The notes beneath the pieces were generated by a model. It made no database searches. It was not told where the DNA came from and saw only the letters and a list, made by a program, of their open reading frames with translations. Shown one piece after another: positions 1 through 7,291 of a stretch of DNA of 64,000 nucleotides. The translations under genes were made by a program, and so were the position numbers. The stretch spans positions 372,001 through 436,000 of the forward strand of contig NZ_JPHF01000001.1 in assembly GCF_000814325.1 (NCBI RefSeq), given 5' to 3'. Within the stretch, counting starts at the first letter, position 1, and each line of letters starts with the position of its first letter. Source of the DNA: Flavihumibacter sp. ZG627 (lineage in GTDB: Bacteria; Bacteroidota; Bacteroidia; Chitinophagales; Chitinophagaceae).

Positions 1-1089
1 GCTACACTGGCAATCATCCTCGTTGGTTTCCGTGAAGGCATACTGGATGAAAATATCCTGAATGGTACCATCATCCTGATACTCATCACCTGCCTCGTGG
101 CCTCTTTTGCTACGGAAAATGCTACCCGGCAGATTGTCATGGATTCGGAAACCAACCTGGTTAATGCACAGGAATCCCCCCTTAATGAAGAACATATCCT
201 GCTGCCGGTGGAAGATTTTAAGAGAGTGGAACAAATGCTGGAACTGGCAATATTGCTGAAGGATAAAAAATCGCCTAATCCCATCACCCTCTTATCGGTA
301 GTGCCGAATAATGAAGAGGCAGAACAGAACCTGCAGGTGGCGAGGAAAAAACTCGAAAAAACATACCAGATAGCTTCTGCTACCGAAACCAATATAAATA
401 TCATTGCCTCTATCGATCATAATATCAATAGTGGTATTATCCGGACATCCAAGGAGATCATGGCAAGCCTGATATTGCTTGATTGGCCGGTGAAGAAAAA
501 CCTGGTAGATATATTTTTTGGGGAAAGAACAGACCAGCTCTTATCGCATATCGATAAGAACGTTTTTATTACCCGCACTAATAACCTGCTTGCAGCACAT
601 AAGCGTATACTGCTATTCCTTCCACCAATGGTTGAATTAGAGAAGGGATTCTCTTCCTGTCTCGACCTGCTGCTGAGGCTCTCTAAAGAACTGACCGTGC
701 CCGTTATATGCTATTGCAATACTAAAACCCAGGCCTCTGTAAACAACTATATAATTTCGGTGAAATCAGGACTAATATCGTTCACGAATTTTGACGAATG
801 GGATGATTTCCTGGTGCTTTCACGCAGTATCCGGCAAGAAGATATCATGGTCATCTTTACCGGCAGGAGAGGGTCTGTATCCTTCCAGCCGGCCATTGAT
901 AATATCTACCAGAAGCTGGAAAAATATTTCGAACAGAATTCCCGCCTGCTGGTCTATCCAAGTCAGTACGATTCGGGTAATAAGTTCGAGGAATACGATG
1001 ACATCAATGCCGAACCGCTAAGCAAGGGCATTGAAACCATCCAGAAGATCGGTAAAGAGATCGGCAGTATTTTCAAGGGAAAGGACTAA
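1..1089 (+). CDS. Cation:proton antiporter, C-terminal part (5' truncated by window)
   Basis: The reading frame is open from base 1, so the gene begins upstream of the window; a GTG at 97 is only an internal codon. The first ~35 residues read as the end of a membrane domain (hydrophobic stretch GTIILILITCLVASFA). About 320 soluble residues follow. This arrangement, a CPA-type Na+(K+)/H+ exchanger with a C-terminal cytoplasmic universal-stress-like region, is common in Bacteroidota. I infer ion/proton exchange at the inner membrane with regulation by the soluble tail. The family call rests on the membrane-to-soluble layout and general resemblance, since the transport core is outside the window. 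Confidence 0.65.
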   Translation, partial: ATLAIILVGFREGILDENILNGTIILILITCLVASFATENATRQIVMDSETNLVNAQESPLNEEHILLPVEDFKRVEQMLELAILLKDKKSPNPITLLSVVPNNEEAEQNLQVARKKLEKTYQIASATETNINIIASIDHNINSGIIRTSKEIMASLILLDWPVKKNLVDIFFGERTDQLLSHIDKNVFITRTNNLLAAHKRILLFLPPMVELEKGFSSCLDLLLRLSKELTVPVICYCNTKTQASVNNYIISVKSGLISFTNFDEWDDFLVLSRSIRQEDIMVIFTGRRGSVSFQPAIDNIYQKLEKYFEQNSRLLVYPSQYDSGNKFEEYDDINAEPLSKGIETIQKIGKEIGSIFKGKD

Positions 1090-1094
1090 AAATC

Positions 1095-1274
1095 CTATGG
1101 CTGAAAAATACAGTTCGGACCTGAAAAATAGTTGGCAATAGAGATCTTTTTGCGGAATTCCTGCTTTTCAGTTTCCTTGCCTTTGTTTTTTACAGCACCC
1201 GCAACATACATTCTCCTGCTATTGGGAGTTAGCAGACTGCGGTAAGGCATTTGCTGATTATTAGTTTTCATCAT
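1095..1274 (-). CDS. Possible small protein of unknown function (59 aa)
   Basis: A short reverse-strand frame starting at a tandem ATG-ATG (1274/1271). It gives a basic, Asn/Lys-rich protein with no recognised domain. The frame is open further upstream to 1349, but that part is Cys/Thr/His-rich and is encoded by the hairpin and the CA-dinucleotide run, so I place the start at 1274. It is divergent from the AraC gene. A stem-loop (1301-1323) lies about 27 nt before the start. It could equally be chance. Confidence 0.25.
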   Translation of the reverse strand: MMKTNNQQMPYRSLLTPNSRRMYVAGAVKNKGKETEKQEFRKKISIANYFSGPNCIFQP

Positions 1275-1297
1275 TTTTCTTTTGTGTGTGTGTGTTA

Positions 1298-1335
1298 GGC
1301 TGCAGGCATAAAAATAGCCTGCAAGGCTGCAGGCA
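1298..1335. repeat. Stem-loop within an 11-bp direct repeat
   Basis: TGCAGGC (1301-1307) and GCCTGCA (1317-1323) form a perfect 7-bp stem around a 9-nt AT loop. GGCTGCAGGCA also occurs twice as a direct repeat (1298-1308 and 1325-1335). Neither strand carries a T-run after the stem, so it is not a clear terminator. It would lie in the leader of the possible reverse-strand small gene. The rest of 1090-1595 shows only AT-rich sequence and a short TG run at about 1281-1295. Confidence 0.5.
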
Positions 1336-1595
1336 ATCGTAGAACACAAAATTACGCTATTTCACCCTCTTTGCTCCAAATAAGCTGTTAATGTTGGAAC
1401 GCTAATTCGGCTAAACCCCTGCCTGATCACGCTACTCCAGCTTGAAAAATACCGTGTTTTTCTCCCTTTTATTAATTAACAATATCAAAATCGGCAATAA
1501 AACTTGCATAATCGGGTATTTCCTGATCCGGAATTTGCTTTTTTCAATCTCCGTATTTAAGTTTACCTGATCATTACCGTTAGTGATTTATCCAA

Positions 1596-2615
1596 TTGGA
1601 TTTTCCAGTTTTCCACTCCGTCCCCTCCCTCTTAGTCCTGCCCCATGAACAATTTATCACCCTTAAATTGTTTATCGTGTTATTCAAACTTTATCGCAAA
1701 TCCAGGGAACCAATAACATTCGATCAAATTAATCCCAGACATTTAAAAGATTTGTTTATCAGGGGTTGTAATTACTTTTTAGGTGACGCTTTCCATGGTA
1801 AAATAGCAGTTCAGAATATACATTCAAAAGTATCGGGAATCTGCTATCGGAAATTTGCCTACTACCGTCCGGCAGATGTTAGCGTGGAGGAAATCCCCGA
1901 TTGTATTCGTATAGAATATCTTTTTCGTGGTGCTGCGCAAATTAAGAAACCTGATGCTGAGCCCCAACAGTTAAAAGTTGGAAATTATATCTTAACTAAT
2001 CAACGTGAGTATGTTTTCCAGGCATGCGAAAAGGAGGGTGCAGAAATTTTGGTTTTCTATCTGCAACTGCTTCATGAAATGATACCTGACGCCGAGTCGC
2101 TTGCCACCAACAATATTTATTATAGCACGTCGTCAATGTCTGCGTTGGTTCACGAATTATTCATTCATAATTACCTGGGTAACCACATGTACGTATTCTA
2201 TAATACTACTTTGCAAAATCTATTGATGGCACATATAGATGCACTACTGAAGGATACAAAAGTAAGTCGTTATTATCACGAGATAATGAAACTTGAACAT
2301 ATAATTCGTTTTAATCTTGAGAAGCGTTATACCATCGAAGAATTAGCCAAAATGGTGGGAGTTAACACCACTACCATACAGAAGGAGTTCAGTGATTTTG
2401 AGGATATGACAATTAAGGATTTCCTGTCAAAGCATCGCATTGAACTCACAAAAAAATATTTGTCACATACAACTAAGAAGCTTGATGATATAGCCCCGCT
2501 CTGTGGTTATTGTAGTGCATCTCACCTTGTCAATGATTTTAAAAAAATAGTTGCGGCCAAGCCTAATGTCTGGCGCAAACAAAACTTTGGAACTTATGGC
2601 ACAAATAATCTTTGA
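1596..2615 (+). CDS. AraC-family transcriptional regulator
   Basis: A 339-residue protein with a C-terminal AraC/XylS-type double helix-turn-helix (about residues 240-330: YTIEELAKMVGVNTTTIQKEF for the first helix pair, then the CGYCSASHLVNDFKK segment typical of the second). The N-terminal ~230 residues would be the sensing domain and match nothing I can name. The start shown is TTG at 1596; the true start could lie downstream. Its 3' end overlaps the next gene by 20 nt, which suggests translational coupling and a shared function. Confidence 0.75.
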   Translation: MDFPVFHSVPSLLVLPHEQFITLKLFIVLFKLYRKSREPITFDQINPRHLKDLFIRGCNYFLGDAFHGKIAVQNIHSKVSGICYRKFAYYRPADVSVEEIPDCIRIEYLFRGAAQIKKPDAEPQQLKVGNYILTNQREYVFQACEKEGAEILVFYLQLLHEMIPDAESLATNNIYYSTSSMSALVHELFIHNYLGNHMYVFYNTTLQNLLMAHIDALLKDTKVSRYYHEIMKLEHIIRFNLEKRYTIEELAKMVGVNTTTIQKEFSDFEDMTIKDFLSKHRIELTKKYLSHTTKKLDDIAPLCGYCSASHLVNDFKKIVAAKPNVWRKQNFGTYGTNNL

Positions 2616-3348
2616 AACAATTTCCAGGTACCTGGCCCCTGCGGCCCGGGCAAGATACCTGATGACTTGCTTTTTTCGTAATACACTTTCTATTGCTGAA
2701 ATGGAAGAGCTCGATGATTGGATCCTTGCCAATGATCGCAATATGGAAATGTTTGAAAGTTGGATCGATAAGAGTATCGCTGACCCCAGCCTCGCATTCC
2801 TGGAAGAGAAAACAAATAAATGGTTTGCCCGCGGCACTTTCGAATACAACCTTGCCGCCTTTTTCATCTTCTGCCTCTCTGCATGGCTTATTCACCTCGC
2901 GGTACAATGGGAACAACAGAACAATCCTATCATTATGGCAGGCGAAGGCAATGCAGCAAAGGATTTCAGGATGTTCACCAAAACAGCACCGGCCGATAGT
3001 AACCTTTCTGTAATACTCCCGGATAGCTCAACAATTCAACTCTCACCAAATGCTTCTGTCAACTATCCGATGAAATTCCGTAGTACCAGAATTGTTACCC
3101 TCAAAGGCGATGCATTGTTTGATGTAAGCGGTTCTCATAAAGCGCGTTTATACATCAACGTTAAAGAGTATAATGTACGCATTCCTTCAGGAACTGCACG
3201 CATCAACGCGGCCATGGCAGGCGATTCTATACGACTCGATGCATTAAATGCCGATATCAGCTTTGAAGCAGGTAAAGATTCCTGGCAACTTAGTCCAGGC
3301 CAGTCTGCTCTCTTCGCCAATGGTAAATGGACACCATTGAATTTCTAA
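2596..3348 (+). CDS. FecR-like membrane protein
   Basis: I chose ATG 2596 (250 aa); it overlaps the end of the AraC gene by 20 nt. An N-terminal ~95-residue cytoplasmic part is followed by one membrane segment (around AAFFIFCLSAWLIHLAVQW). The periplasmic part carries a FecR-type fold: LPDSSTIQLSPNASVNYP, then RIVTLKGDALFDVS. FecR proteins are normally anti-sigma factors relaying TonB-receptor signals to an ECF sigma factor. No ECF sigma gene is adjacent here; the partner gene is an AraC regulator, so this may be a variant signalling pair. Confidence 0.7.
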   Translation: MAQIIFETISRYLAPAARARYLMTCFFRNTLSIAEMEELDDWILANDRNMEMFESWIDKSIADPSLAFLEEKTNKWFARGTFEYNLAAFFIFCLSAWLIHLAVQWEQQNNPIIMAGEGNAAKDFRMFTKTAPADSNLSVILPDSSTIQLSPNASVNYPMKFRSTRIVTLKGDALFDVSGSHKARLYINVKEYNVRIPSGTARINAAMAGDSIRLDALNADISFEAGKDSWQLSPGQSALFANGKWTPLNF

Positions 3349-3386
3349 CCAAACTCCCCGAAATATCAAAATTGATAATGCTAATT

Positions 3387-3416
3387 GCAGAATCGGACCT
3401 AAAAAATCCGATCTGC
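3387..3416. other. Hairpin downstream of the FecR-like gene
   Basis: GCAGAATCGGA pairs with TCCGATCTGC, giving a 10-bp stem with one bulged A and an A-rich loop. It lies 38 nt after the stop codon. There is no T-run on the + strand, so it may be a processing or stability element and not a classical terminator. Confidence 0.4.
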
Positions 3417-3461
3417 AAAAGGCAAGGGGGCAAGCTCTGTCCATTTTTTCACTATCCTGAA

Positions 3462-3514
3462 ATGTTGTTCACCATCCGTTTTATGTTGTTCACATACATA
3501 TTTATGTCGTTCAC
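3462..3514 (+). promoter_or_regulatory. Three direct repeats at 21-bp period, putative LytTR operator
   Basis: ATGTTGTTCAC at 3462, ATGTTGTTCAC at 3483 and ATGTCGTTCAC at 3504 repeat at exactly 21 bp, two helical turns. A degenerate fourth copy (ATTTTTTCAC) starts at 3443. LytTR regulators are known to bind paired direct repeats with about this periodicity. The LytTR gene starts 72 bp downstream, so autoregulation is the simplest inference. Confidence 0.6.
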
Positions 3515-3585
3515 CACATAAATTTTGAAACAACTTCTTCCATTCTTATAGTTGATTAATTCTTTAACCCCATCAATAACCAACC

Positions 3586-3906
3586 ATGCAACTTCATGAA
3601 CTGTACATCAGAAACAACAACCGCCGTTACAGGGTGGCCCTGGAAGACATACTCCTGGTAGAGTCGTCCAACAATTACTGTCGCATTCATACAACAGCCA
3701 AAAAATCCCATCTGGTCAGAAGACCATTGGAAGATCTGGCCGACAAATTACCAGCCGAGGCTTTCATCAGGATCCACAAGAGCTATATCATTGGCAGAAG
3801 CCATATTCAATTCTTTGAAGGCTATAATGTACAGGTCAATGATAAGCGCCTTCCCATCGGCAGGGCTTATTACAATGAGTTGATGAAAAGTATGGTGGTG
3901 TTCTAA
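3586..3906 (+). CDS. Stand-alone LytTR DNA-binding protein
   Basis: 106 residues consisting of little more than a LytTR domain: EDILLVESSNNYCRIHT is the characteristic first strand pair, followed by EAFIRIHKSYIIGRSHI and the C-terminal LPIGRAYYNEL. No response-regulator receiver domain precedes it, unlike AgrA- or LytR-type regulators. It therefore probably acts as a constitutive binder or depends on a partner. The 21-bp-period repeats immediately upstream are its likely target. Confidence 0.85.
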   Translation: MQLHELYIRNNNRRYRVALEDILLVESSNNYCRIHTTAKKSHLVRRPLEDLADKLPAEAFIRIHKSYIIGRSHIQFFEGYNVQVNDKRLPIGRAYYNELMKSMVVF

Positions 3907-3910
3907 AGAA

Positions 3911-3990
3911 GCCGGCCGCTCCGGCCCTCTCCTGCGGGGTGACGCACAGCGAACCGGGAAGTGCGTCCCCGGTTCGTTCCCTCCGCAGGA
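3911..3990 (+). other. Interleaved inverted repeats after the LytTR gene
   Basis: Directly after the stop, GCCGG/CCGGC (3911-3926) forms a small hairpin. Then TCCTGCGG (3930-3937) pairs with CCGCAGGA (3983-3990). Inside it are two crossing stems: GACGCAC (3941-3947) with GTGCGTC (3961-3967), and CGAACCGGG (3950-3958) with CCCGGTTCG (3968-3976). Because the two inner stems interleave with no linker, they are probably mutually exclusive. This could be a structured 3' UTR, a switch, or a REP-like element. Confidence 0.6.
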
Positions 3991-4095
3991 ATTAAAGGCC
4001 TGGGTTGCTGAATCATCAAACTGAAATTGATCTGCTTTAGTTCTTAAAATCCCGATCCTGAATCATTGCAAAATCGCTTTAAAAATCAGAGCAGC

Positions 4096-4139
4096 GATGG
4101 AGCAAGGATAGAGCAAGGATGGAGCAAGGATAGAGCAAG
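4096..4139 (+). repeat. 11-bp tandem repeat, four units
   Basis: Four contiguous 11-mers alternate as GATGGAGCAAG and GATAGAGCAAG (starts 4096, 4107, 4118, 4129), that is 2 x 22 bp. The tract ends about 60 bp before the next start codon, in the presumed promoter region of the small-protein cassette. The rest of 3991-4201 shows nothing recognisable. Confidence 0.8.
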
Positions 4140-4201
4140 GGTTAATTTCTTAAAAAAACGGTATCAAAATTTATCCAAACCTTTTTTAAAAACTAAGTAA
4201 A

Positions 4202-4768
4202 ATGGCACGTAATAAAACCAATATGTTTATGAATGGCTTCGGCGGCGCAATCGGCAAACAAATGCTCGTGCGTACAAGAGGTGGTAGAACCTATCTCGGA
4301 AAGATGCCGGCAAGTAATCCACTGTTAAAAGCCAGCGAGCAACAGGCAGTCACCCGTTTGAAATTCAGGGATTGTGTACTCTTTGCAAAAGGAGTTAAAG
4401 ATAATCCCGAACTCAAAGCGCGCTATGCTGCAGCAGCCAAGCCTTACCAGACTTTTGCCAACGTTGCTTTTGCCGATGCATTTAAAGCGCCGGTGATCGA
4501 AAATATCAGAGCAGAGGCTTATAGTGGTTCAGTGGGGGAGAGGATTATGGTTAAAGTGACGGATAATTTTTCTGTTGCAAATGTTACCATCTCTATTTAT
4601 GATCCGCAGGGTAACCTGCTGAAACAGGGACTGGCCATTCAGGAACAGAATCTGATCGACTGGACTTATACCACCTCACAGTTGAACCCTGCAACGGTTG
4701 GTTCATTGATTCGGGTAAGCGCCTCCGATATTCCCGGTAACCAGGTCACACTTGATCAACAGCTTTAA
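4202..4768 (+). CDS. DUF6266-like small protein, paralogue 1
   Basis: 188 residues with no signal peptide. The N-terminal part has a Gly-rich start (GFGGAIGKQMLVRTRGGRTY) and a basic helical region with F.....A......P.LK..Y, followed by an AN-VAF-DA motif. The C-terminal ~85 residues look like a small beta-sandwich (D-F-V-N-V-I-I at the start, ending S-A-D-GN). Two more proteins with the same architecture follow (5505, 6105). The layout resembles the Bacteroidota-specific DUF6266 family, whose function is unknown to me. The resemblance is by eye. Confidence 0.55.
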   Translation: MARNKTNMFMNGFGGAIGKQMLVRTRGGRTYLGKMPASNPLLKASEQQAVTRLKFRDCVLFAKGVKDNPELKARYAAAAKPYQTFANVAFADAFKAPVIENIRAEAYSGSVGERIMVKVTDNFSVANVTISIYDPQGNLLKQGLAIQEQNLIDWTYTTSQLNPATVGSLIRVSASDIPGNQVTLDQQL

Positions 4769-4770
4769 CC

Positions 4771-5187
4771 ATGGAACTGCATTTACAACGCAGGTACTAT
4801 GAGTCGGGCACCAACGGAATACTTAGCCATAACGGCAAAGCCCTTTGTTATACGATCGAACTCCCCTGGCGGAATAATATCCGCATGGAGTCATGTATTC
4901 CTGAAGGGAAATTCAAACTGGTTTTCCGCTATAGTAAACGACACAAACTGCACCTGATGTTGCAATCCGTTCCGGGTAGAACGCTGATCCTGATCCATAA
5001 GGCCAACGATGCGGCCAAAGAGTTGAAGGGCTGTATAGCCCCGGTAAGTACACTCGAAGCACCCGGCAAAGGAACCGCATCGGCTAAGGCCTTTAAAAAG
5101 TTGATGGGCCTCGTTTTTAAACTCAGTACCCTTGAAAAACCGATCTGGCTGCTGGTCGACAAGCTGCCGGATTATTATTCACTTTAA
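4771..5187 (+). CDS. DUF5675 family protein
   Basis: 138 residues. The motifs CYTIELPW, SCIPEGKF, R.LILIHKAND and LKGCIAPV are those of DUF5675, a Bacteroidota/phage-associated family of unproven function. The conserved His and the Cys in GCIAP suggest an enzyme-like site, perhaps acting on cell wall, but that is inference. It starts 2 nt after the preceding stop and is followed closely by a small hydrophobic protein, so the three form one operon. Confidence 0.75.
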   Translation: MELHLQRRYYESGTNGILSHNGKALCYTIELPWRNNIRMESCIPEGKFKLVFRYSKRHKLHLMLQSVPGRTLILIHKANDAAKELKGCIAPVSTLEAPGKGTASAKAFKKLMGLVFKLSTLEKPIWLLVDKLPDYYSL

Positions 5188-5199
5188 AATTCAATCTGT

Positions 5200-5427
5200 A
5201 TGAAACAATCCGAAATCGATAAACTCAGCCTGGTAGAACGCGCTACCGCACCAACTCCGGGCTTATTTCTAAAACTGCGCAACATCGCATTGGCCCTGGC
5301 GGCAGTTAGCGGTGCCCTGCTCGCCTCACCCGTAGCCTTACCCGCTATCATTACTACGATAGCCGGTTATCTCGGAGTGGCAGCAACAGTAGCTTCTGCC
5401 GTGAGCCAGATTGCGGTGAAGGGATAA
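5200..5427 (+). CDS. Small hydrophobic protein, holin-like
   Basis: 75 residues: a short polar N-terminus, then two hydrophobic segments (about residues 28-45 and 47-70) rich in Ala/Ile and a short basic end. Size and topology resemble a small holin. No sequence family is recognised. Its place right after the DUF5675 gene (12-nt gap) suggests they work together. Confidence 0.55.
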   Translation: MKQSEIDKLSLVERATAPTPGLFLKLRNIALALAAVSGALLASPVALPAIITTIAGYLGVAATVASAVSQIAVKG

Positions 5428-5443
5428 CCATCCATTCCTTTCA

Positions 5444-5474
5444 AACCCCGGCCGCGCCGGCCGGGGTTCTTTAA
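5444..5474 (+). terminator. Rho-independent-type terminator
   Basis: A perfect 10-bp GC-rich stem, AACCCCGGCC (5444-5453) with GGCCGGGGTT (5459-5468), has a 5-nt loop and a short T-rich tail (TTCTTT). It is 16 nt after the small hydrophobic protein and ends the first transcript of the cassette. Confidence 0.8.
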
Positions 5475-5504
5475 AAATTTAATCACCAATAAAAACTATT
5501 TAAA

Positions 5505-6071
5505 ATGGCAATTTGTAACAATCCAATTATGAGCGGCATGAGGGGCCGTGTTGGTAACCTGGTCTTTAAAAGACGTGGAAATAAAACCATTGTTTGCGCT
5601 GCACCAAAAACCAAAAGTAAAAACCGCAAGCCCACCATTCAGGAATCTATTCGGCAGGATGCATTTTACAAGGCAGCAAAGTACGCAGGCTGGGCAATGC
5701 AGAATCCAGACCTTAAAGAATTATACGCGACTAAAGCGAGAAAAGGAAGGACTGCTGGTAATGTAGCTTTCCGCGACGCTTATTTGCCGCCTGAAATAAA
5801 TGAAATAAATGCTTCTGGCTATTTGGGGAAGGCAGGTGATATGATCAGAATTGAAGCGATTGATGATTTTAAAGTGATCAGCGTTAAAGTTTCGATTCAC
5901 CTGGCTAATGGTCAATTGTTAGAAGAGGGAAATGCAGTTGAAGATATCAGTTTCTGTTATTGGATCTACTTTATCAGCATTCCAAACAATTCACTCCGTG
6001 GTACAACTATTCAGGTAAGTGCAGAAGACCTTGCAGGAAATATAACTATCAGATCCGAACAGATTTTGTAA
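5505..6071 (+). CDS. DUF6266-like small protein, paralogue 2
   Basis: 188 residues, the same length and plan as the gene at 4202. The N-terminus is MSGMRGRVGNLVFKRRGNKT, followed by a basic helical region (QNPDLKELY, then GNVAFRDAY). The C-terminal beta-rich part contains D-DFKVISVKVSIH and ends with SAEDLAGN. The basic N-terminus resembles the DUF6266 family; function unknown. It follows a terminator by about 30 nt and probably has its own promoter. Confidence 0.55.
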   Translation: MAICNNPIMSGMRGRVGNLVFKRRGNKTIVCAAPKTKSKNRKPTIQESIRQDAFYKAAKYAGWAMQNPDLKELYATKARKGRTAGNVAFRDAYLPPEINEINASGYLGKAGDMIRIEAIDDFKVISVKVSIHLANGQLLEEGNAVEDISFCYWIYFISIPNNSLRGTTIQVSAEDLAGNITIRSEQIL

Positions 6072-6104
6072 CCAGTTCTTAAACCAATTTTAAATTCTCA
6101 CGCT

Positions 6105-6695
6105 ATGACAAAAAATGATATCCTCCTCCAGATGTATATGGATGGAAAACTTCCCAATGCTGTTCTCCGCCAACATCGAAACAAATTACTCGTAACACGT
6201 AAACCCAATTTCACCAATTACCAGGCAACAGATAAACAATTGAACAATCGGGAAAAATTCCGCTTAGCTGCAAACTTTGCTAAAACGGTTGAATCCGATC
6301 CATCACTTAAACAGGCATACCAGTTATTCACAAAGGAAGACCAGACAATTTACACAGTGGCCATCAAAGACTATATGCAGGCGCCGCGTATTCACGGCTG
6401 GGATATCTCCGGCTACCATCGACGTAAAGGTGACAGCATCTTCATCAGGGCCAGCGACAATGTTTGCGTTACCCGGGTCATGTGCCGCGTTATCAATGTC
6501 TTCGGTTTCCTCTTAGAAGAAAATGATGCCCACTACCATCCCGATATCGATAGATGGGAATACAAGCTGCACAAAAACCACAACCTTTCGGCAGCCGCGA
6601 GCTTTCATTTCAAAGCCTGGGATCTCGCAGGAAACTCCACCATCCAGAAAGTCCGTATTCACAGTTCCATTGCCCGCATTAAGAACAGTACTTAG
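6105..6695 (+). CDS. DUF6266-like small protein, paralogue 3 (divergent)
   Basis: 196 residues with the same two-part plan: an N-terminal helical part with LRQHRNKLLVTRKP and SDPSLKQAYQ, then a beta-rich half (DNVCVTRVMCRV) ending FKAWDLAGNSTI. It lacks the Gly-rich N-terminal motif of the other two, so it is the most diverged copy. It sits 33 nt behind paralogue 2 and ahead of a strong terminator. Confidence 0.5.
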   Translation: MTKNDILLQMYMDGKLPNAVLRQHRNKLLVTRKPNFTNYQATDKQLNNREKFRLAANFAKTVESDPSLKQAYQLFTKEDQTIYTVAIKDYMQAPRIHGWDISGYHRRKGDSIFIRASDNVCVTRVMCRVINVFGFLLEENDAHYHPDIDRWEYKLHKNHNLSAAASFHFKAWDLAGNSTIQKVRIHSSIARIKNST

Positions 6696-6717
6696 GCAGC
6701 TTCGCAATGTCAAAAAG

Positions 6718-6752
6718 AAGCGCATCTGCGATGCAGGGATGCGCTTTATTTT
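6718..6752 (+). terminator. Rho-independent terminator
   Basis: AAGCGCATC (6718-6726) pairs perfectly with GATGCGCTT (6738-6746), followed by TATTTT. It lies 22 nt after paralogue 3 and closes the cassette. Confidence 0.8.
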
Positions 6753-6784
6753 ACACCTGTTTATAGCTGTTTATCTAATCTAAC

Positions 6785-6837
6785 TGCCCTAATTCTGATA
6801 CAAAAAAAGTAGAAAAATGCCCTAATTCTGTGACAAA
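6785..6837 (+). repeat. 20-bp direct repeat, 33 bp apart
   Basis: TGCCCTAATTCTGATACAAA at 6785 and TGCCCTAATTCTGTGACAAA at 6818 match at 18 of 20 positions. The pair lies just before the ATPase remnant. The 33-bp period is about three helical turns. Confidence 0.7.
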
Positions 6838-6856
6838 TATTTTAAAATATTGATGA

Positions 6857-7198
6857 GATACAGGAAGTTCCGGATGCACTTCAGTAAGAGAAAAGTCTAC
6901 TTCCATAGCAGAGGTCGATTACATATTCCTTTATAAGGAGAAACTCATTCCGGTTGAAGTAAAATCAGGAGCTACCGGAACTATGCGTTCCTTAGCTTTA
7001 TTTATGGACCAGGCTCCGCACAATATTGCCGTTCGATTATATGCCGGTGAAATATTGCATTCAACCATCACAACCCCCTCCGGCAAAATTGTCCAATTGT
7101 TGAATCTCCCTTATTATCTGGTATCACAGATTGAAAATTACCTTCAATGGTTTGAAGAACAAATCGAAAACAATAAAAGACCCACTTTCGATTTGTAA
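6857..7198 (+). pseudogene. C-terminal remnant of a DUF4143-type ATPase
   Basis: The frame open from about 6857 encodes EVDYIFLYKEKLIPVEVKSG, then FMDQAPHNIAVRLYAGE and LLNLPYYLVSQIENYL. These are the end of the AAA+/DUF4143 ATPase family (about 380-400 aa), including its nuclease-like EVD...EVK core. The ATPase domain and everything upstream are missing and an in-frame stop lies at 6854, so only about 115 residues survive. A shorter ORF could start at ATG 6983, but it is best read as a decayed gene. Confidence 0.75.
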
Positions 7199-7230
7199 AA
7201 AATTCCCGCACCTCCAAAACCACTTCCATC
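7181..7230 (+). repeat. 50-bp duplicated sequence, copy 1
   Basis: It matches 9348-9397 at 47 of 50 positions. Copy 1 includes the last codons and stop of the ATPase remnant (PTFDL-stop) and runs into the octamer tract. The second copy carries the same codons although no ATPase frame precedes it there. Confidence 0.85.
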
Positions 7231-7254
7231 TCTCCATCTCTCCATCTCTCCATT
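7225..7254 (+). repeat. TCCATCYC octamer tract 1
   Basis: Three perfect TCCATCTC units plus a partial fourth at 8-bp period (TCCAT at 7225, 7233, 7241, 7249). The same octamer family recurs at 8265, 9392, 13530, 46846 and 48909. Confidence 0.85.
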
Positions 7255-7291
7255 CCGCCTCCTCATTTTTCTCCATGCAGGGATGTGTTTT

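Noticed and set aside
3941-3976. H-type pseudoknot
   Set aside because: The stems cross, but the linker needed to span the first stem has zero length, so both cannot form fully.
6983-7198. Intact 71-aa gene
   Set aside because: Its sequence and the open frame upstream match the end of a much longer ATPase; better called a remnant.
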